Of a stretch of DNA of 64,000 bases, positions 41,533-49,953 are shown piece by piece (the stretch's first letter is position 1; the number at the start of each line of letters is the position of its first letter). The stretch lies in assembly GCF_036016195.1 (NCBI RefSeq), contig NZ_JAYWTM010000001.1:868001-932000 (forward strand). Direction: 5' to 3'. The DNA comes from Brenneria populi (GTDB lineage: Bacteria > Pseudomonadota > Gammaproteobacteria > Enterobacterales > Enterobacteriaceae). The translations under genes and the position numbers were made by a program. Under the pieces are notes generated by a model, which ran no database searches, was not told the origin of the DNA, and worked only from the letters and a program-made list of their open reading frames with translations.

Positions 41533-43683
41533 GCACGCATAACCCTGCCGGCGATAGCGCGCCACAACCGTTGCCGCCGGCAGCCGCCATGGGTTATAGC
41601 GTGAGTTGGAGGACCAAACGCGCGCCGCGCCGACCGCGCGGATAAACGTCGGCGACGAGGAGGTTCGGCTTCCGTGGTGGGGGATTTGTAACAAATCTGC
41701 AGCCAGCGCCTCTCTCTGCCATCTAACCAGCTGTTGCTCCGCGGCGAGCTCGATATCGCCGGTCAATAACACGCGATAGCGGCCATCGTCGATGCGAACC
41801 ACGCAGGAGTCATTATTCTCCGCGTCGAGCGCCGGGGATTGCGGCCACAACACGCTGAACCTTAACCCTTGCCAGGACCAAACCTCGCCGCGCAGACAGG
41901 GATAATGCCCGGCGTCTTTAATCGGGCTGAAGATTTGCGCGCCCGGAAAGGCGGCTTTCAGCGTATCCAGACCGCCGATATGATCGCTATGGCCGTGACT
42001 CACAATAATTTTTTCCACCGCTAGTCCGCGCCAGCGCAGATAGGGCAAAATTTCCCTTGTCGCCATATCGCCCCCCTCCCAGCGGCTGCCGGTATCGTAC
42101 AGAACGGCTTTGCCATTGCGCTCAATCACCACCGCCAGACCATGGCCGACATCCAGCATATCGACCCGCCAGTTTGGCCGATCGTTTTTCATCCTGAAGA
42201 CCAGGAGCAGCATAATCAGGCTGAAGATACTAACGGGGTAGCTGCGCCACCACGCGAAACGCCATATCACCACGCATAGCCAGCCGACAACGCTGCCGAC
42301 GAGCAGGGACGACTCGAGATCGATCCAGCCGTTCCGCATATAGGCCAGCGGCGTAAATACGCTTCTCAACGAGATATCCGCCAGCCGCCACAGCCCATAA
42401 TCCAGGCCGCCGATATACATCAGAGGCAACGCCAGCAGCACCAAGGGAGTAGTAATAAACGAGACGATGGGTATCGCCCACAGATTGGCGGGCAAAGCGG
42501 TCAGGCTGACGCCATGGAACATAGCGAGCTGCAGCGGCAACAGCAGCAGCGTCATCCCCGCTTGCAAATGCAGCCAGCGGAGCCAGCACCAGTAAACGCC
42601 CCGCCGGCACCGTTGCGGCAACGGCGCCCACTGAAACCAGAAAATCAGCGACGCCACGGCCAGACAGGAAAGCCAGAAACTGTCGGACAGCACGCTGAGA
42701 GGGTCGCCGCATAAGATAAGCGCGATACACCAGAGCCATACCTGCCAGGGTGAACAGGTCACGCCTTGCGCCCTCAGCAAAACCCAGACACTGAGCGCCA
42801 GCGCCGCTCTGACCGCCGGCGGATTTCCCCCGGCGAGCCATACATAGGTCCATGACGTCAGCCAGCTGATAAATAAGGGAAAACGGTAGCCAATAGCGTA
42901 AGCCGGCAGCAAATATTGCAGCGCCCGCGCGACGGCCCAGCCGAAGAGCGCGGCGAGCGCGATATGCAGGCCGGAGATCGCCATCAGGTGCATGGTGCCG
43001 GTCGCGCGCAGCAACGTTTTGGTTTCCGCGCTGACGGTTTTCATGTCGCCAAACGCCAGCGCCAGCAGGATGGCGCGCCACGGCAGCGCCGCCACCCGAT
43101 GTTCCGCATGAGAAATAATGCGCTGGCGCAGATTGCAGGACGCATCAATAAGCTGCGCGGATTGAATCCGGCCCGATAGCGGCTGACGCTTCGCGACGGC
43201 CCAGCGCTGGCTGTCAAATCCGCCTTGATTCAGGCGGCTGTGCGCCGGACGAAAGCGTGCGGCGATGCGCCAGCGTTGCCCGCCGCACCAGTCGCGCATT
43301 CCAGGTGACAATGTCACATACGCATAAAGCGGCGGAAATACCCAACGCCGGTCGATTTTCTCCAGTTTAACGATCGCCCGGGGCTCATCCACCTCGGCGA
43401 AGCGTATGCTACTTATCGTCACCGTGGCGCTGACCGGCTGCCGCGTCGTCCGTTCGATCTGTTTAAGCAGCGTCTGCGCGCTTAATCCTGCCCAGCAAAA
43501 ACTGAATAATAGGATCGCGACGCGCCATAGCGCATAGCGGCGCCCGTTCGCCGCCAGCATCAGCGCCAGCAGCATCCCGCCCCACAGCGCGCCGGCCGGC
43601 GGTATCTGCGGCAGAATCAGCAGCGGCAACACGCCGAGGATCGCGGCGACGGCGGCGGCGCTTACGGATATTCGACTCATCAT
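41506..43683 (-). CDS. comEC: ComEC/Rec2-type DNA uptake channel (YcaI), frameshifted at the 3' end
   Basis: A 725-residue open frame of the ComEC/Rec2 family, inner-membrane proteins that carry transforming DNA; the E. coli homologue is YcaI. The order is an N-terminal OB-like domain, the competence membrane domain (TGTMHLMAISGLHIA), and a C-terminal metallo-beta-lactamase-like domain (DVGHGLAVVIERNGKAVLYDTG, SHGHSDHIGG, LTGDIE, PHHGSRTSSS). The frame ends abnormally at GYACGVRRPRGS. The expected family ending continues in another frame from about 41530 down to 41402 (REQISPRWYHRWFGVKPDNE). Gain of one G in the G4 run at 41529-41532 would join them. The catalytic motifs lie before the break. 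Confidence 0.85.
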   Translation of the reverse strand: MMSRISVSAAAVAAILGVLPLLILPQIPPAGALWGGMLLALMLAANGRRYALWRVAILLFSFCWAGLSAQTLLKQIERTTRQPVSATVTISSIRFAEVDEPRAIVKLEKIDRRWVFPPLYAYVTLSPGMRDWCGGQRWRIAARFRPAHSRLNQGGFDSQRWAVAKRQPLSGRIQSAQLIDASCNLRQRIISHAEHRVAALPWRAILLALAFGDMKTVSAETKTLLRATGTMHLMAISGLHIALAALFGWAVARALQYLLPAYAIGYRFPLFISWLTSWTYVWLAGGNPPAVRAALALSVWVLLRAQGVTCSPWQVWLWCIALILCGDPLSVLSDSFWLSCLAVASLIFWFQWAPLPQRCRRGVYWCWLRWLHLQAGMTLLLLPLQLAMFHGVSLTALPANLWAIPIVSFITTPLVLLALPLMYIGGLDYGLWRLADISLRSVFTPLAYMRNGWIDLESSLLVGSVVGWLCVVIWRFAWWRSYPVSIFSLIMLLLVFRMKNDRPNWRVDMLDVGHGLAVVIERNGKAVLYDTGSRWEGGDMATREILPYLRWRGLAVEKIIVSHGHSDHIGGLDTLKAAFPGAQIFSPIKDAGHYPCLRGEVWSWQGLRFSVLWPQSPALDAENNDSCVVRIDDGRYRVLLTGDIELAAEQQLVRWQREALAADLLQIPHHGSRTSSSPTFIRAVGAARVWSSNSRYNPWRLPAATVVARYRRQGYACGVRRPRGS

Positions 43684-43915
43684 TCGGCTACGCTGAAGAA
43701 TGGCGCGACGGCCATTTCTATCTAATGGGAAGAGCCATCTTGTTACATCACCGGCGTTCGGTGCGGTTAAAAATCAGCATATGGGAAACGCAGCGCGATA
43801 AAAACGCTCGGTTGCGGTAAATAGGTCGAGAGCTTGCGAAGCGGCGCTCATCTTCGCCGCTAAGCGGCCGTGGCCGGGGCGGCGCGCTATCGCGGCTGAA
43901 AATGCGGACGAAGAA

Positions 43916-43940
43916 ATAAAAAAACGCCGGGAGCGTTTTT
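43916..43940. terminator. Terminator-like hairpin in the comEC-tmaR gap
   Basis: AAAAACGC, loop CGGGA and GCGTTTTT make an 8-bp stem with A- and T-runs, a structure usable on either strand. No gene end is adjacent; it may be left from a gene lost at the rearrangement junction. Confidence 0.5.
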
Positions 43941-44054
43941 CAACGTCACGCAGCGACGGCCCGAAGGGTGAGCCCCTTTAGCGGGGCGAGTAATATCTGA
44001 CTTTGTCAACAATCTGAAACGCCGGGTGTGGATGTGGGCATGGACCGCCCGCCA

Positions 44055-44081
44055 TAAAAAAGGGACCGCCTGTGCGATCCC
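44055..44081 (-). terminator. tmaR intrinsic terminator
   Basis: On the minus strand GGGATCGC, loop ACAG and GCGGTCCC pair over 8 bp (one U-G wobble) and are followed by six Ts, 26 bp after the tmaR stop. Confidence 0.8.
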
Positions 44082-44106
44082 CGAGCGTGCGGATGTAGCG
44101 CCTGGG

Positions 44107-44424
44107 TTATTTCACTTCGCCCATCGCTTTCAATTTCTTGGACAATTCGCGCCGTTCTTTCGACAGGTCGGCGTTTTTAATGATGTAATCATCAACGCGG
44201 TCTTCATAATCGCTGCGCATGCTGGCGATAATCCCCTGAATATCTTCAATGCTCATCCCCGGCTTAATGTAGTCGCTCAGGTTATCAAGCAGTAAGACGC
44301 GCTTCTGGTTGTCACGAATTTTCTTTTCGTTATCAATAATTTCACGCTGTAATTTATTTTTACGACGGAACATGCGAACAAACTCCAGTACATCCTGGAA
44401 ACAAGGCTTAGTGTCCTTATCCAT
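44107..44424 (-). CDS. tmaR: TmaR (YeeX), DUF496 polar PTS regulator
   Basis: A 105-residue, highly charged, mostly helical protein almost identical in pattern to E. coli YeeX: CFQDVLEFVRMFRRKNKLQR, VLLLDNLSDYIKPGMS and YEDRVDDYIIKNADLSKERR. The alternating acidic and basic residues indicate coiled coils. In E. coli TmaR forms polar clusters that sequester enzyme I of the sugar phosphotransferase system and so tune sugar uptake. The frame opens 17 codons earlier, but the ATG at 44424 gives the family start. It sits between the rearrangement junction and the siderophore transporter. Confidence 0.9.
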   Translation of the reverse strand: MDKDTKPCFQDVLEFVRMFRRKNKLQREIIDNEKKIRDNQKRVLLLDNLSDYIKPGMSIEDIQGIIASMRSDYEDRVDDYIIKNADLSKERRELSKKLKAMGEVK

Positions 44425-44525
44425 TTTTCTACCCTTACTTAAGTCAAACACAGATTTCTCTAATATGCTAACCATACAGGTTAGCAGCTATCTGCGACAA
44501 GATGGTTTTATTCGGAACGCGCTAA

Positions 44526-45284
44526 TTACCGATAATACACGGCAATACGCTGATTATGAACCTGTTCGATAGCGACCCTGGTGTCGAAAATATCCTCAAG
44601 CACCTCGGAAACCATGATCTCTTCCGGCGTGCCATTATAGATAATTTGCCCCTGACGCATCGCAATAATGTAGTCCGAATAGGCGGAAGCGAAATTGATA
44701 TCGTGAATGACCAGCACAATGGTCTTTTTCAGCTCATCCGCGGCGCGGCGAATCTGTTTCATCATCGCCACCGCGTGCTTCATATCCAGATTATTGAGCG
44801 GTTCATCCAGCAGCACATACTCCGTGTCCTGGCACAGCACCATCGCCACATAGGCGCGCTGCCGCTGACCGCCCGACAGTTCATCGAGAAAGCGATCTCT
44901 GAATTCGCTCAGGTTGAGAAAGGCCATCGCCGCCTCGATACGTTCTCGATCGTCCGCGTTTAGACGTCCTTTGCTATAGGGATAGCGGCCGAACCCCACC
45001 AGATCGGCGACGGTCAGGCGGCTGGTAAACTGGTTCTCCTGCCGCAGCACCGAGAGACAGGTGGCCAGCTTATCGCTGGGGGTCGTCGTCACATCCATGC
45101 CATTGACGCTGACCCGCCCCCTATCGGCCGCTAATAAGCGGCTAACGATGGATAAAAGCGTCGATTTTCCTGCGCCGTTGGGACCAATAATCGAGGTAAC
45201 GCCCCCGCGGGCAATGGTGGCGGTAACGTTTTTCAGCACCGCCGTACTATTGTACGTTTTAGTGACATCACCAATTTCAATCAC
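44526..45284 (-). CDS. Iron-siderophore ABC transporter, ATP-binding protein (FatE/VctC/YclP type)
   Basis: A 252-residue ABC ATPase with Walker A GPNGAGKST (near residue 34), a Q-loop LRQENQF, signature LSGGQRQRAYVAMVL and Walker B YVLLDEPLNNLD. The residues after Walker B (LNNLDMKHAV) are those of the siderophore group related to Vibrio FatE/VctC and Bacillus YclP. It would energise uptake through the two FecCD-type permeases upstream. The start overlaps the preceding permease stop by 4 bases. It is the last gene of the four-gene operon and lies 101 bp before tmaR, without a clear terminator in between. Confidence 0.9.
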   Translation of the reverse strand: MIEIGDVTKTYNSTAVLKNVTATIARGGVTSIIGPNGAGKSTLLSIVSRLLAADRGRVSVNGMDVTTTPSDKLATCLSVLRQENQFTSRLTVADLVGFGRYPYSKGRLNADDRERIEAAMAFLNLSEFRDRFLDELSGGQRQRAYVAMVLCQDTEYVLLDEPLNNLDMKHAVAMMKQIRRAADELKKTIVLVIHDINFASAYSDYIIAMRQGQIIYNGTPEEIMVSEVLEDIFDTRVAIEQVHNQRIAVYYR

Positions 45285-46288
45285 CGGGAAACCTTCTTAA
45301 GTAATAACAGGATAAACAGTGAACCGCCGATAAACTCAATGACCACGGACAGCGCGCCGGACATGTTCAGCAGATGCTCAAGCAACAGTTGCCCGCCTAC
45401 CAGCGAGACAATGCCCAGTAAGAACGCCGCGGGCAGCAAAAAACGGTGCTGACTGGAGCCGATAATCAAATACGCCAGATTGGCCACCATAAATCCTAAA
45501 AAGGTTAACGGCCCGACCAACGCCGTCGATATCGCCACCAATACCGAGACCAACAGCAAAATCACCGTCACGCTGCGCTTGTAATCCATCCCTAGGTTAA
45601 TCGCGCTATTACGCCCGAGCGCCAATACATCGAACTGAAAACGCATACGCCATATAACGATAGCGACGACCAGGGCGATAGCGACCGAGAGACCGATCAG
45701 TTCAGGGGCGGCGCGGGTAAACGTGGCGAACATTCGCCCCTGCAGGATGGCGAATTCATTGGGATCCAGCAAGCGCTGCATCAGGTTGGCGACGCTGCGG
45801 AACAGCGTGCCGCAGATAATGCCCACCAGCAAAACCAGATGCAGATTGTTGCGGTTCCCGGTAAACAGCCAGCGATAAAGCAGCGCGGAAAATAGCACCA
45901 TAAGCAGCGCTTCAAAAAAGAATTTCCCCTGAATGCCTAAATCAGGCATGCCCTGCGAACCAAAAACGAAAATCATTGCCGTCTGAATCAGAATAAACAG
46001 CGCTTCGAACCCCATAATCGAAGGGGTCAAGATCCGGTTATTGGTGACGGTCTGAAACAGTACCGTGGAGACGCTGGCGGCAAACGCCACCAGTAGCATA
46101 GTGACCAGCATCAATGCGCGATGCGTCAGGATATAGCGCAGATTACTGCCGAGATTGATGGTCATAAATATCGTCATCACGCCCAGCGATAACAGGCACA
46201 GCAACGCTAAACGATAGCGGGAAGAGAGCCCACGCCGCGCTGCGGACGGGGTGGAGGGCGTTGGCGAATGCGTTTTGTTAACTGACAT
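45281..46288 (-). CDS. Iron-siderophore ABC transporter permease 2 (FecCD family)
   Basis: A 335-residue polytopic protein of the FecCD/BtuC family with about nine transmembrane helices, for example LALLCLLSLGVMTIFMTINL near the N-terminus. Family landmarks are GFEALFILIQ, LLVGIICGTLFRS, LGRNSAINLGMDYK and GPLTFLGFMVANLAYLIIGS, the last near the coupling helix that contacts the ATPase. It would form a heterodimer with the permease encoded just upstream. It overlaps that gene by 11 bases and the ATPase gene by 4, so stoichiometric expression is likely. The closest types I recognise are FatC/VctG. Confidence 0.88.
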   Translation of the reverse strand: MSVNKTHSPTPSTPSAARRGLSSRYRLALLCLLSLGVMTIFMTINLGSNLRYILTHRALMLVTMLLVAFAASVSTVLFQTVTNNRILTPSIMGFEALFILIQTAMIFVFGSQGMPDLGIQGKFFFEALLMVLFSALLYRWLFTGNRNNLHLVLLVGIICGTLFRSVANLMQRLLDPNEFAILQGRMFATFTRAAPELIGLSVAIALVVAIVIWRMRFQFDVLALGRNSAINLGMDYKRSVTVILLLVSVLVAISTALVGPLTFLGFMVANLAYLIIGSSQHRFLLPAAFLLGIVSLVGGQLLLEHLLNMSGALSVVIEFIGGSLFILLLLKKVSR

Positions 46289-47237
46289 GGCGTTTTTTAC
46301 TTAGTAACAGGAGAAGAAAAACGATAGCGCCGATAACCCCCAGAATAACGCTGACCGGTATCTCAAAAGGATAGCGGATCACCCGGCCGATAATGTCGCA
46401 CAGTAGCACCAGGCCGCCCCCCAGCAGGCACACCCAGGGGATGGTTTTACGCACGTTATCGCCCAATAACATGCTGATAAGATTGGGAACGATCAGGCCG
46501 AGAAAAGGCAACGCCCCCACGACCACCACCACCACGCCGCTGATAATCGCCACAATCGCCACCCCCATCAGCATAACCTGCCGATAGTTCAGCCCGACGT
46601 TAACCGCAAACTCCCGGCCCATACCGGCAACGGTGAAGCGGTCGGCTATCCAGCAGGCGGCCAGCGTCAGGACGCCGACCAGCCACAGCAGTTCATAGCG
46701 CCCCTGCAAAACGCCGGAGAAATCCCCGGACTCCCAGCTGCCCAGCGCCTGCAGCAGGTCATAGTACATGGCGCCGAACGTGGTGACCGCGCTGATGACC
46801 GCGCCGAGCATGATCCCCACCAGCGGCACGACCAGCGCCGATTTCAGCACCATTCGTCTTAGCAACAGCATAAACAACAGCGTGCCGGCCAGCGCAAACA
46901 GACTGGCGACAACCATTTTGACGAATACCGGCGCGGCGGGCGCCAGCACCAGCACCACCAATAAACCCAACCCCGCCGACTGGGTCGTCCCGGCCAATGA
47001 CGGCTCCACGAAACGGTTTTGGGTCAGCAGTTGCATGATCAGGCCGGCCACGCTCATGGCGCTTCCCGCCAGCAGCAATGCCAGCGTCCGCGGCACGCGG
47101 CTGATAAAGAAGATATCGCGCATCGCCTGATCGCTCCAGACCGCCTGCACGGTCACCCGGCCGGCCCCCAGGAAGAGGCTGGCGACGACCATCGCGGCCA
47201 GCAGAAGAATGCCAAGCGAAAAATAGAGAGATTTCAT
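46278..47237 (-). CDS. Iron-siderophore ABC transporter permease 1 (FecCD family)
   Basis: A 319-residue inner-membrane permease of the FecCD/BtuC family. Characteristic segments are ISRVPRTLALLLAGSAMSVA, GLIMQLLTQNRFVEPSLAG (the family motif GxxxQ..TrNPLA.P..LG in variant form), LVPLVGIMLGAVISA and GALPFLGLIVPNLISML. About nine transmembrane helices can be seen. It lies 21 bp after the substrate-binding protein gene. The types it most resembles are FatD/VctD. Substrate is inferred from the group: catecholate or mixed siderophores such as anguibactin or vibriobactin precursors; the true ligand is unknown. Confidence 0.88.
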   Translation of the reverse strand: MKSLYFSLGILLLAAMVVASLFLGAGRVTVQAVWSDQAMRDIFFISRVPRTLALLLAGSAMSVAGLIMQLLTQNRFVEPSLAGTTQSAGLGLLVVLVLAPAAPVFVKMVVASLFALAGTLLFMLLLRRMVLKSALVVPLVGIMLGAVISAVTTFGAMYYDLLQALGSWESGDFSGVLQGRYELLWLVGVLTLAACWIADRFTVAGMGREFAVNVGLNYRQVMLMGVAIVAIISGVVVVVVGALPFLGLIVPNLISMLLGDNVRKTIPWVCLLGGGLVLLCDIIGRVIRYPFEIPVSVILGVIGAIVFLLLLLSKKRHVS

Positions 47238-47258
47238 TGTTCCTGCCGTAGTTCGCCG

Positions 47259-48221
47259 CTATTTTTTATCCAACGCGTTATTCACATCCGCAATGAGATT
47301 TTTATAGCTTTGCAGGCCCGCCGAAATATAAATGGAGGTGGAGTCCAGATAGACGATATGGTTGTGCTGCCAGGCGTTGGTTTTATGGATCAGCGGATTA
47401 TCAAGCACCTGCCGCGCCGACTGTCCGCCCGCCCCCGTCCGCCCGATAGCGCTGTCGCGATCCAGCACAAACAGCCACTCGGGATTCACGCTGAGCAAAA
47501 ACTCCGACGTCACCACATTGCCGTGCCGCCCGGCCCCGGCCTCGGGAAACGCCGCGGCCGGCTTAAATCCCAGCTCATCGAAAATAAAGCCGAAGCGGGA
47601 TCCCGGACCGTAGGCCGACATTTTCCCGCCGGAAACCATCAGCACCAGCGCGCTTCCCGCATTGGCGCTTTTTTCCCGGCTTTGGGCAATCTGCTGTTTA
47701 AACTCCGCCAGTTGCTGTTTAGCTTCGTCTTCTTTGCCGAAGATCGCGCCCAGTTGCTCAATCCGCTGGCTAAAACTGGCCATAAACTGCTGCGCATCGA
47801 CATTCAGCGAGATGGTGGGAGCGATGCCGCTTAATTTATCGTAAGCGTCGGCGGCGCGTCCGCCGGCGATGATGAGATCGGGGCGCGCGCTGCTAAGCGC
47901 TTCGTAATCGGGCTCAAACAACGTACCGGCGTTGAGGTAGTCGCCGCCCCGGTATTTCGCTAAATATTCGGGCAGATGCGTGCTGGTCTGAGGCACGCCG
48001 GCGATATCGATTTTCAAGGCGTCCATCGTGTCCAGAATCGCCGGGTCGAGAACAATGACCTTTTGGGGATGCACCGGCACCTGGGTAGTGCCCTGCGCAT
48101 GCTCAATGCTTATGGTTTTAGCGCTCTGCGCCGATGAAGCCGCCTGATCGCACCCAGACAGTACAAGCATTGACGCTAATAGCGCCGTCTTCGCCGCAAA
48201 GGCCGCGTTCTTCGCCTGCAT
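47259..48221 (-). CDS. Siderophore-binding lipoprotein of the ABC transporter (FatB/VctP type)
   Basis: A 320-residue cluster A-III-like substrate-binding protein. The signal peptide ends in the lipobox LSGC with the cysteine at residue 24, followed by Asp (C-D-Q). By the Lol rule Asp at +2 keeps a lipoprotein at the inner membrane, so the binding protein would be tethered beside its permeases, as known for FatB of Vibrio anguillarum. The lobes carry VIVLDPAILDTMDALKIDIAG and PDLIIAGGRAADAYDKLSGI. The ATG at 48221 has GGAGG 7 bases before it. A Fur-like box lies upstream, and it leads the four-gene operon. Confidence 0.9.
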   Translation of the reverse strand: MQAKNAAFAAKTALLASMLVLSGCDQAASSAQSAKTISIEHAQGTTQVPVHPQKVIVLDPAILDTMDALKIDIAGVPQTSTHLPEYLAKYRGGDYLNAGTLFEPDYEALSSARPDLIIAGGRAADAYDKLSGIAPTISLNVDAQQFMASFSQRIEQLGAIFGKEDEAKQQLAEFKQQIAQSREKSANAGSALVLMVSGGKMSAYGPGSRFGFIFDELGFKPAAAFPEAGAGRHGNVVTSEFLLSVNPEWLFVLDRDSAIGRTGAGGQSARQVLDNPLIHKTNAWQHNHIVYLDSTSIYISAGLQSYKNLIADVNNALDKK

Positions 48222-48276
48222 TATTTTTCCTCCGGTGGTTATCATCCTGAACAAAACGCCCAGATAACAAGCAAGT

Positions 48277-48296
48277 TAATTATCATTCGCATTCAT
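48277..48296 (-). promoter_or_regulatory. Fur-box-like operator of the siderophore transporter operon
   Basis: On the minus strand the sequence TGAATGCGAATGATAATTAA contains the run GAATGATAATTA, typical of Fur 7-1-7/GATAAT sites, about 55-75 bp before the first gene. Iron repression by Fur would be expected for this transporter. A match count was not computed. Confidence 0.65.
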
Positions 48297-48467
48297 AAAA
48301 AATAATTGTAACCGAGGATAATACGCCTGCCTAGCGATTACGCCGCTGAAGAGTTTGAGCGGCGTCAGGAAAGCGCCACATAAAGCGGATTCAATGATAT
48401 CCTTGGCGTTTGCCAACTGTTCCCGCCGACTGCGGCGTTCAGATCAATCATTTAGCGCAATGTAAAT

Positions 48468-49895
48468 ATGGCCGATAACACACAACCCACGTTTTTTGTT
48501 CATGATTACGAGACTTTCGGTAAACATCCCGCTCGCGACCGCCCCGCGCAGTTCGCCGGGGTACGCACCGATATGGATTTCAACATCATCGGCGAACCGC
48601 TGGTCATCTATTGCCAACCAGCGGACGATTATTTGCCGGAGCCGGAAGCGGTGATGATAACGGGAATCACGCCGCAGTCGGCCCTGGCTAAAGGCGTGAA
48701 CGAAGCCGAATTCGCCCGCCGCATTCACGGCGAATTCAGCGTTCCCGGCACCTGCATCATGGGCTACAACAACATCCGCTTTGACGATGAAGTCAGCCGC
48801 AATATTTTTTACCGTAATTTCTATGACCCTTACGCCTATAGCTGGCGCAGCGGCAACTCGCGTTGGGATCTGCTGGATGCGCTACGCGCCTGTTATGCGC
48901 TGCGGCCCGAGGGGATCGTCTGGCCGGAAAATGAGAATGGGCTACCCAGCTTTAGGCTTGAGCATTTGACCAAGGCCAACGGCGTATCCCATGAGCATGC
49001 GCATGACGCCATGTCTGACGTCTACGCCACTATCGCCATGGCGAAACTGCTGAAACAGGCGCAGCCCAAACTTTTTGATTATCTGTTTCAGTTGCGCAAT
49101 AAAAACAAAGTCAGCGCGTTGATCGATATTCCGCAAATAAAACCGTTGGTTCATGTCTCCGGCATGTTCGGCGCGGCAAGGGGCAATACCAGCTGGGTGG
49201 CGCCCCTGGCGTGGCATCCGGATAACCGCAACGCCGTCATCATGTGCGATCTGGCCGGCGATATGACGCCGCTGATGGAGCTGGACGCCGACGCATTGCG
49301 CGAACGTCTCTATACCCGCCGAGAGCGGCTGACCGAGGATCAAAGCGCCGTTCCCATTAAGCTGGTGCATATCAACAAGTGCCCGGTGCTGGCCCCCGCC
49401 AATACGTTACGCCCGGAAGACGCGCAGCGGCTGGGCATCGACCGTCAGCGCTGTCTGGACAATCTCAAGCTGCTGCGTCAGCACAGTCAGATTAGGGAAA
49501 AAGCCGTGGCGCTGTTCGCCGAATCGCCGACCTTCCCCGCCACCGACGATGTCGATTTACGCCTCTATGACGGCTTCTTTGGCGACGCCGACCGTATGGC
49601 GATGAAGATCATTCAGGAAACCGCGCCGCAAAACCTGCCGGCGCTGGACCTGAAGTTCGCGGACGATCGTCTGGAGCCGCTGCTATTTCGCTATCGCGCC
49701 CGCAATTACCCCAACACGCTGGACGACGGCGAACAGCGGCGCTGGCTACAGCACCGCCGGGAAGTCTTTACCGGCGAACGGCTACAGGAATATATGGCGG
49801 AGCTGGATGCGCTGTATCAGCGTTATGACGGCGATAAGCAAAAAACCGATCTTCTTAAAGCGCTTTTTGCCTATGCCCAGGAGCTGGTGAACTGA
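48468..49895 (+). CDS. sbcB: Exodeoxyribonuclease I
   Basis: A 475-residue 3'-5' single-strand-specific DNA exonuclease, the same length as E. coli ExoI, acting in mismatch repair and recombination. The DnaQ-type ExoI motif has D13 and E15 in FVHDYETFG. ExoII follows in CIMGYNNIRFDDEVSRN, and ExoIII in HEHAHDAMSDVYATIA. The SH3-like and C-terminal helical domains specific to ExoI follow, including GMFGAARGNTSWVAPLAWHP. It is transcribed away from the iron operon, with 246 bp between the starts, and is convergent with plaP. Confidence 0.96.
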   Translation: MADNTQPTFFVHDYETFGKHPARDRPAQFAGVRTDMDFNIIGEPLVIYCQPADDYLPEPEAVMITGITPQSALAKGVNEAEFARRIHGEFSVPGTCIMGYNNIRFDDEVSRNIFYRNFYDPYAYSWRSGNSRWDLLDALRACYALRPEGIVWPENENGLPSFRLEHLTKANGVSHEHAHDAMSDVYATIAMAKLLKQAQPKLFDYLFQLRNKNKVSALIDIPQIKPLVHVSGMFGAARGNTSWVAPLAWHPDNRNAVIMCDLAGDMTPLMELDADALRERLYTRRERLTEDQSAVPIKLVHINKCPVLAPANTLRPEDAQRLGIDRQRCLDNLKLLRQHSQIREKAVALFAESPTFPATDDVDLRLYDGFFGDADRMAMKIIQETAPQNLPALDLKFADDRLEPLLFRYRARNYPNTLDDGEQRRWLQHRREVFTGERLQEYMAELDALYQRYDGDKQKTDLLKALFAYAQELVN

Positions 49896-49953
49896 CTTTG
49901 CGTCAAACGGCGGAGAATAATTTCTCCGCCTTTCATCTTAAATATTCCGGCGT

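Larger units (their letters stand above)
43684..44106. other. Intergenic region comEC-tmaR at a synteny break; no gene seen
   Basis: In E. coli, ihfB and rpsA lie directly upstream of the comEC homologue; neither is here. The 423 bp contain an A/T-flanked hairpin at 43920-43940, the GC-rich stretch ACGGCCCGAAGGGTGAGCCC (43957-43976) followed by a second small palindrome (CCCCTTTAGCGGGG), and the tmaR terminator. No coding frame stands out. It marks the join between an E. coli min-21-like and a min-44-like segment. Confidence 0.6.
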
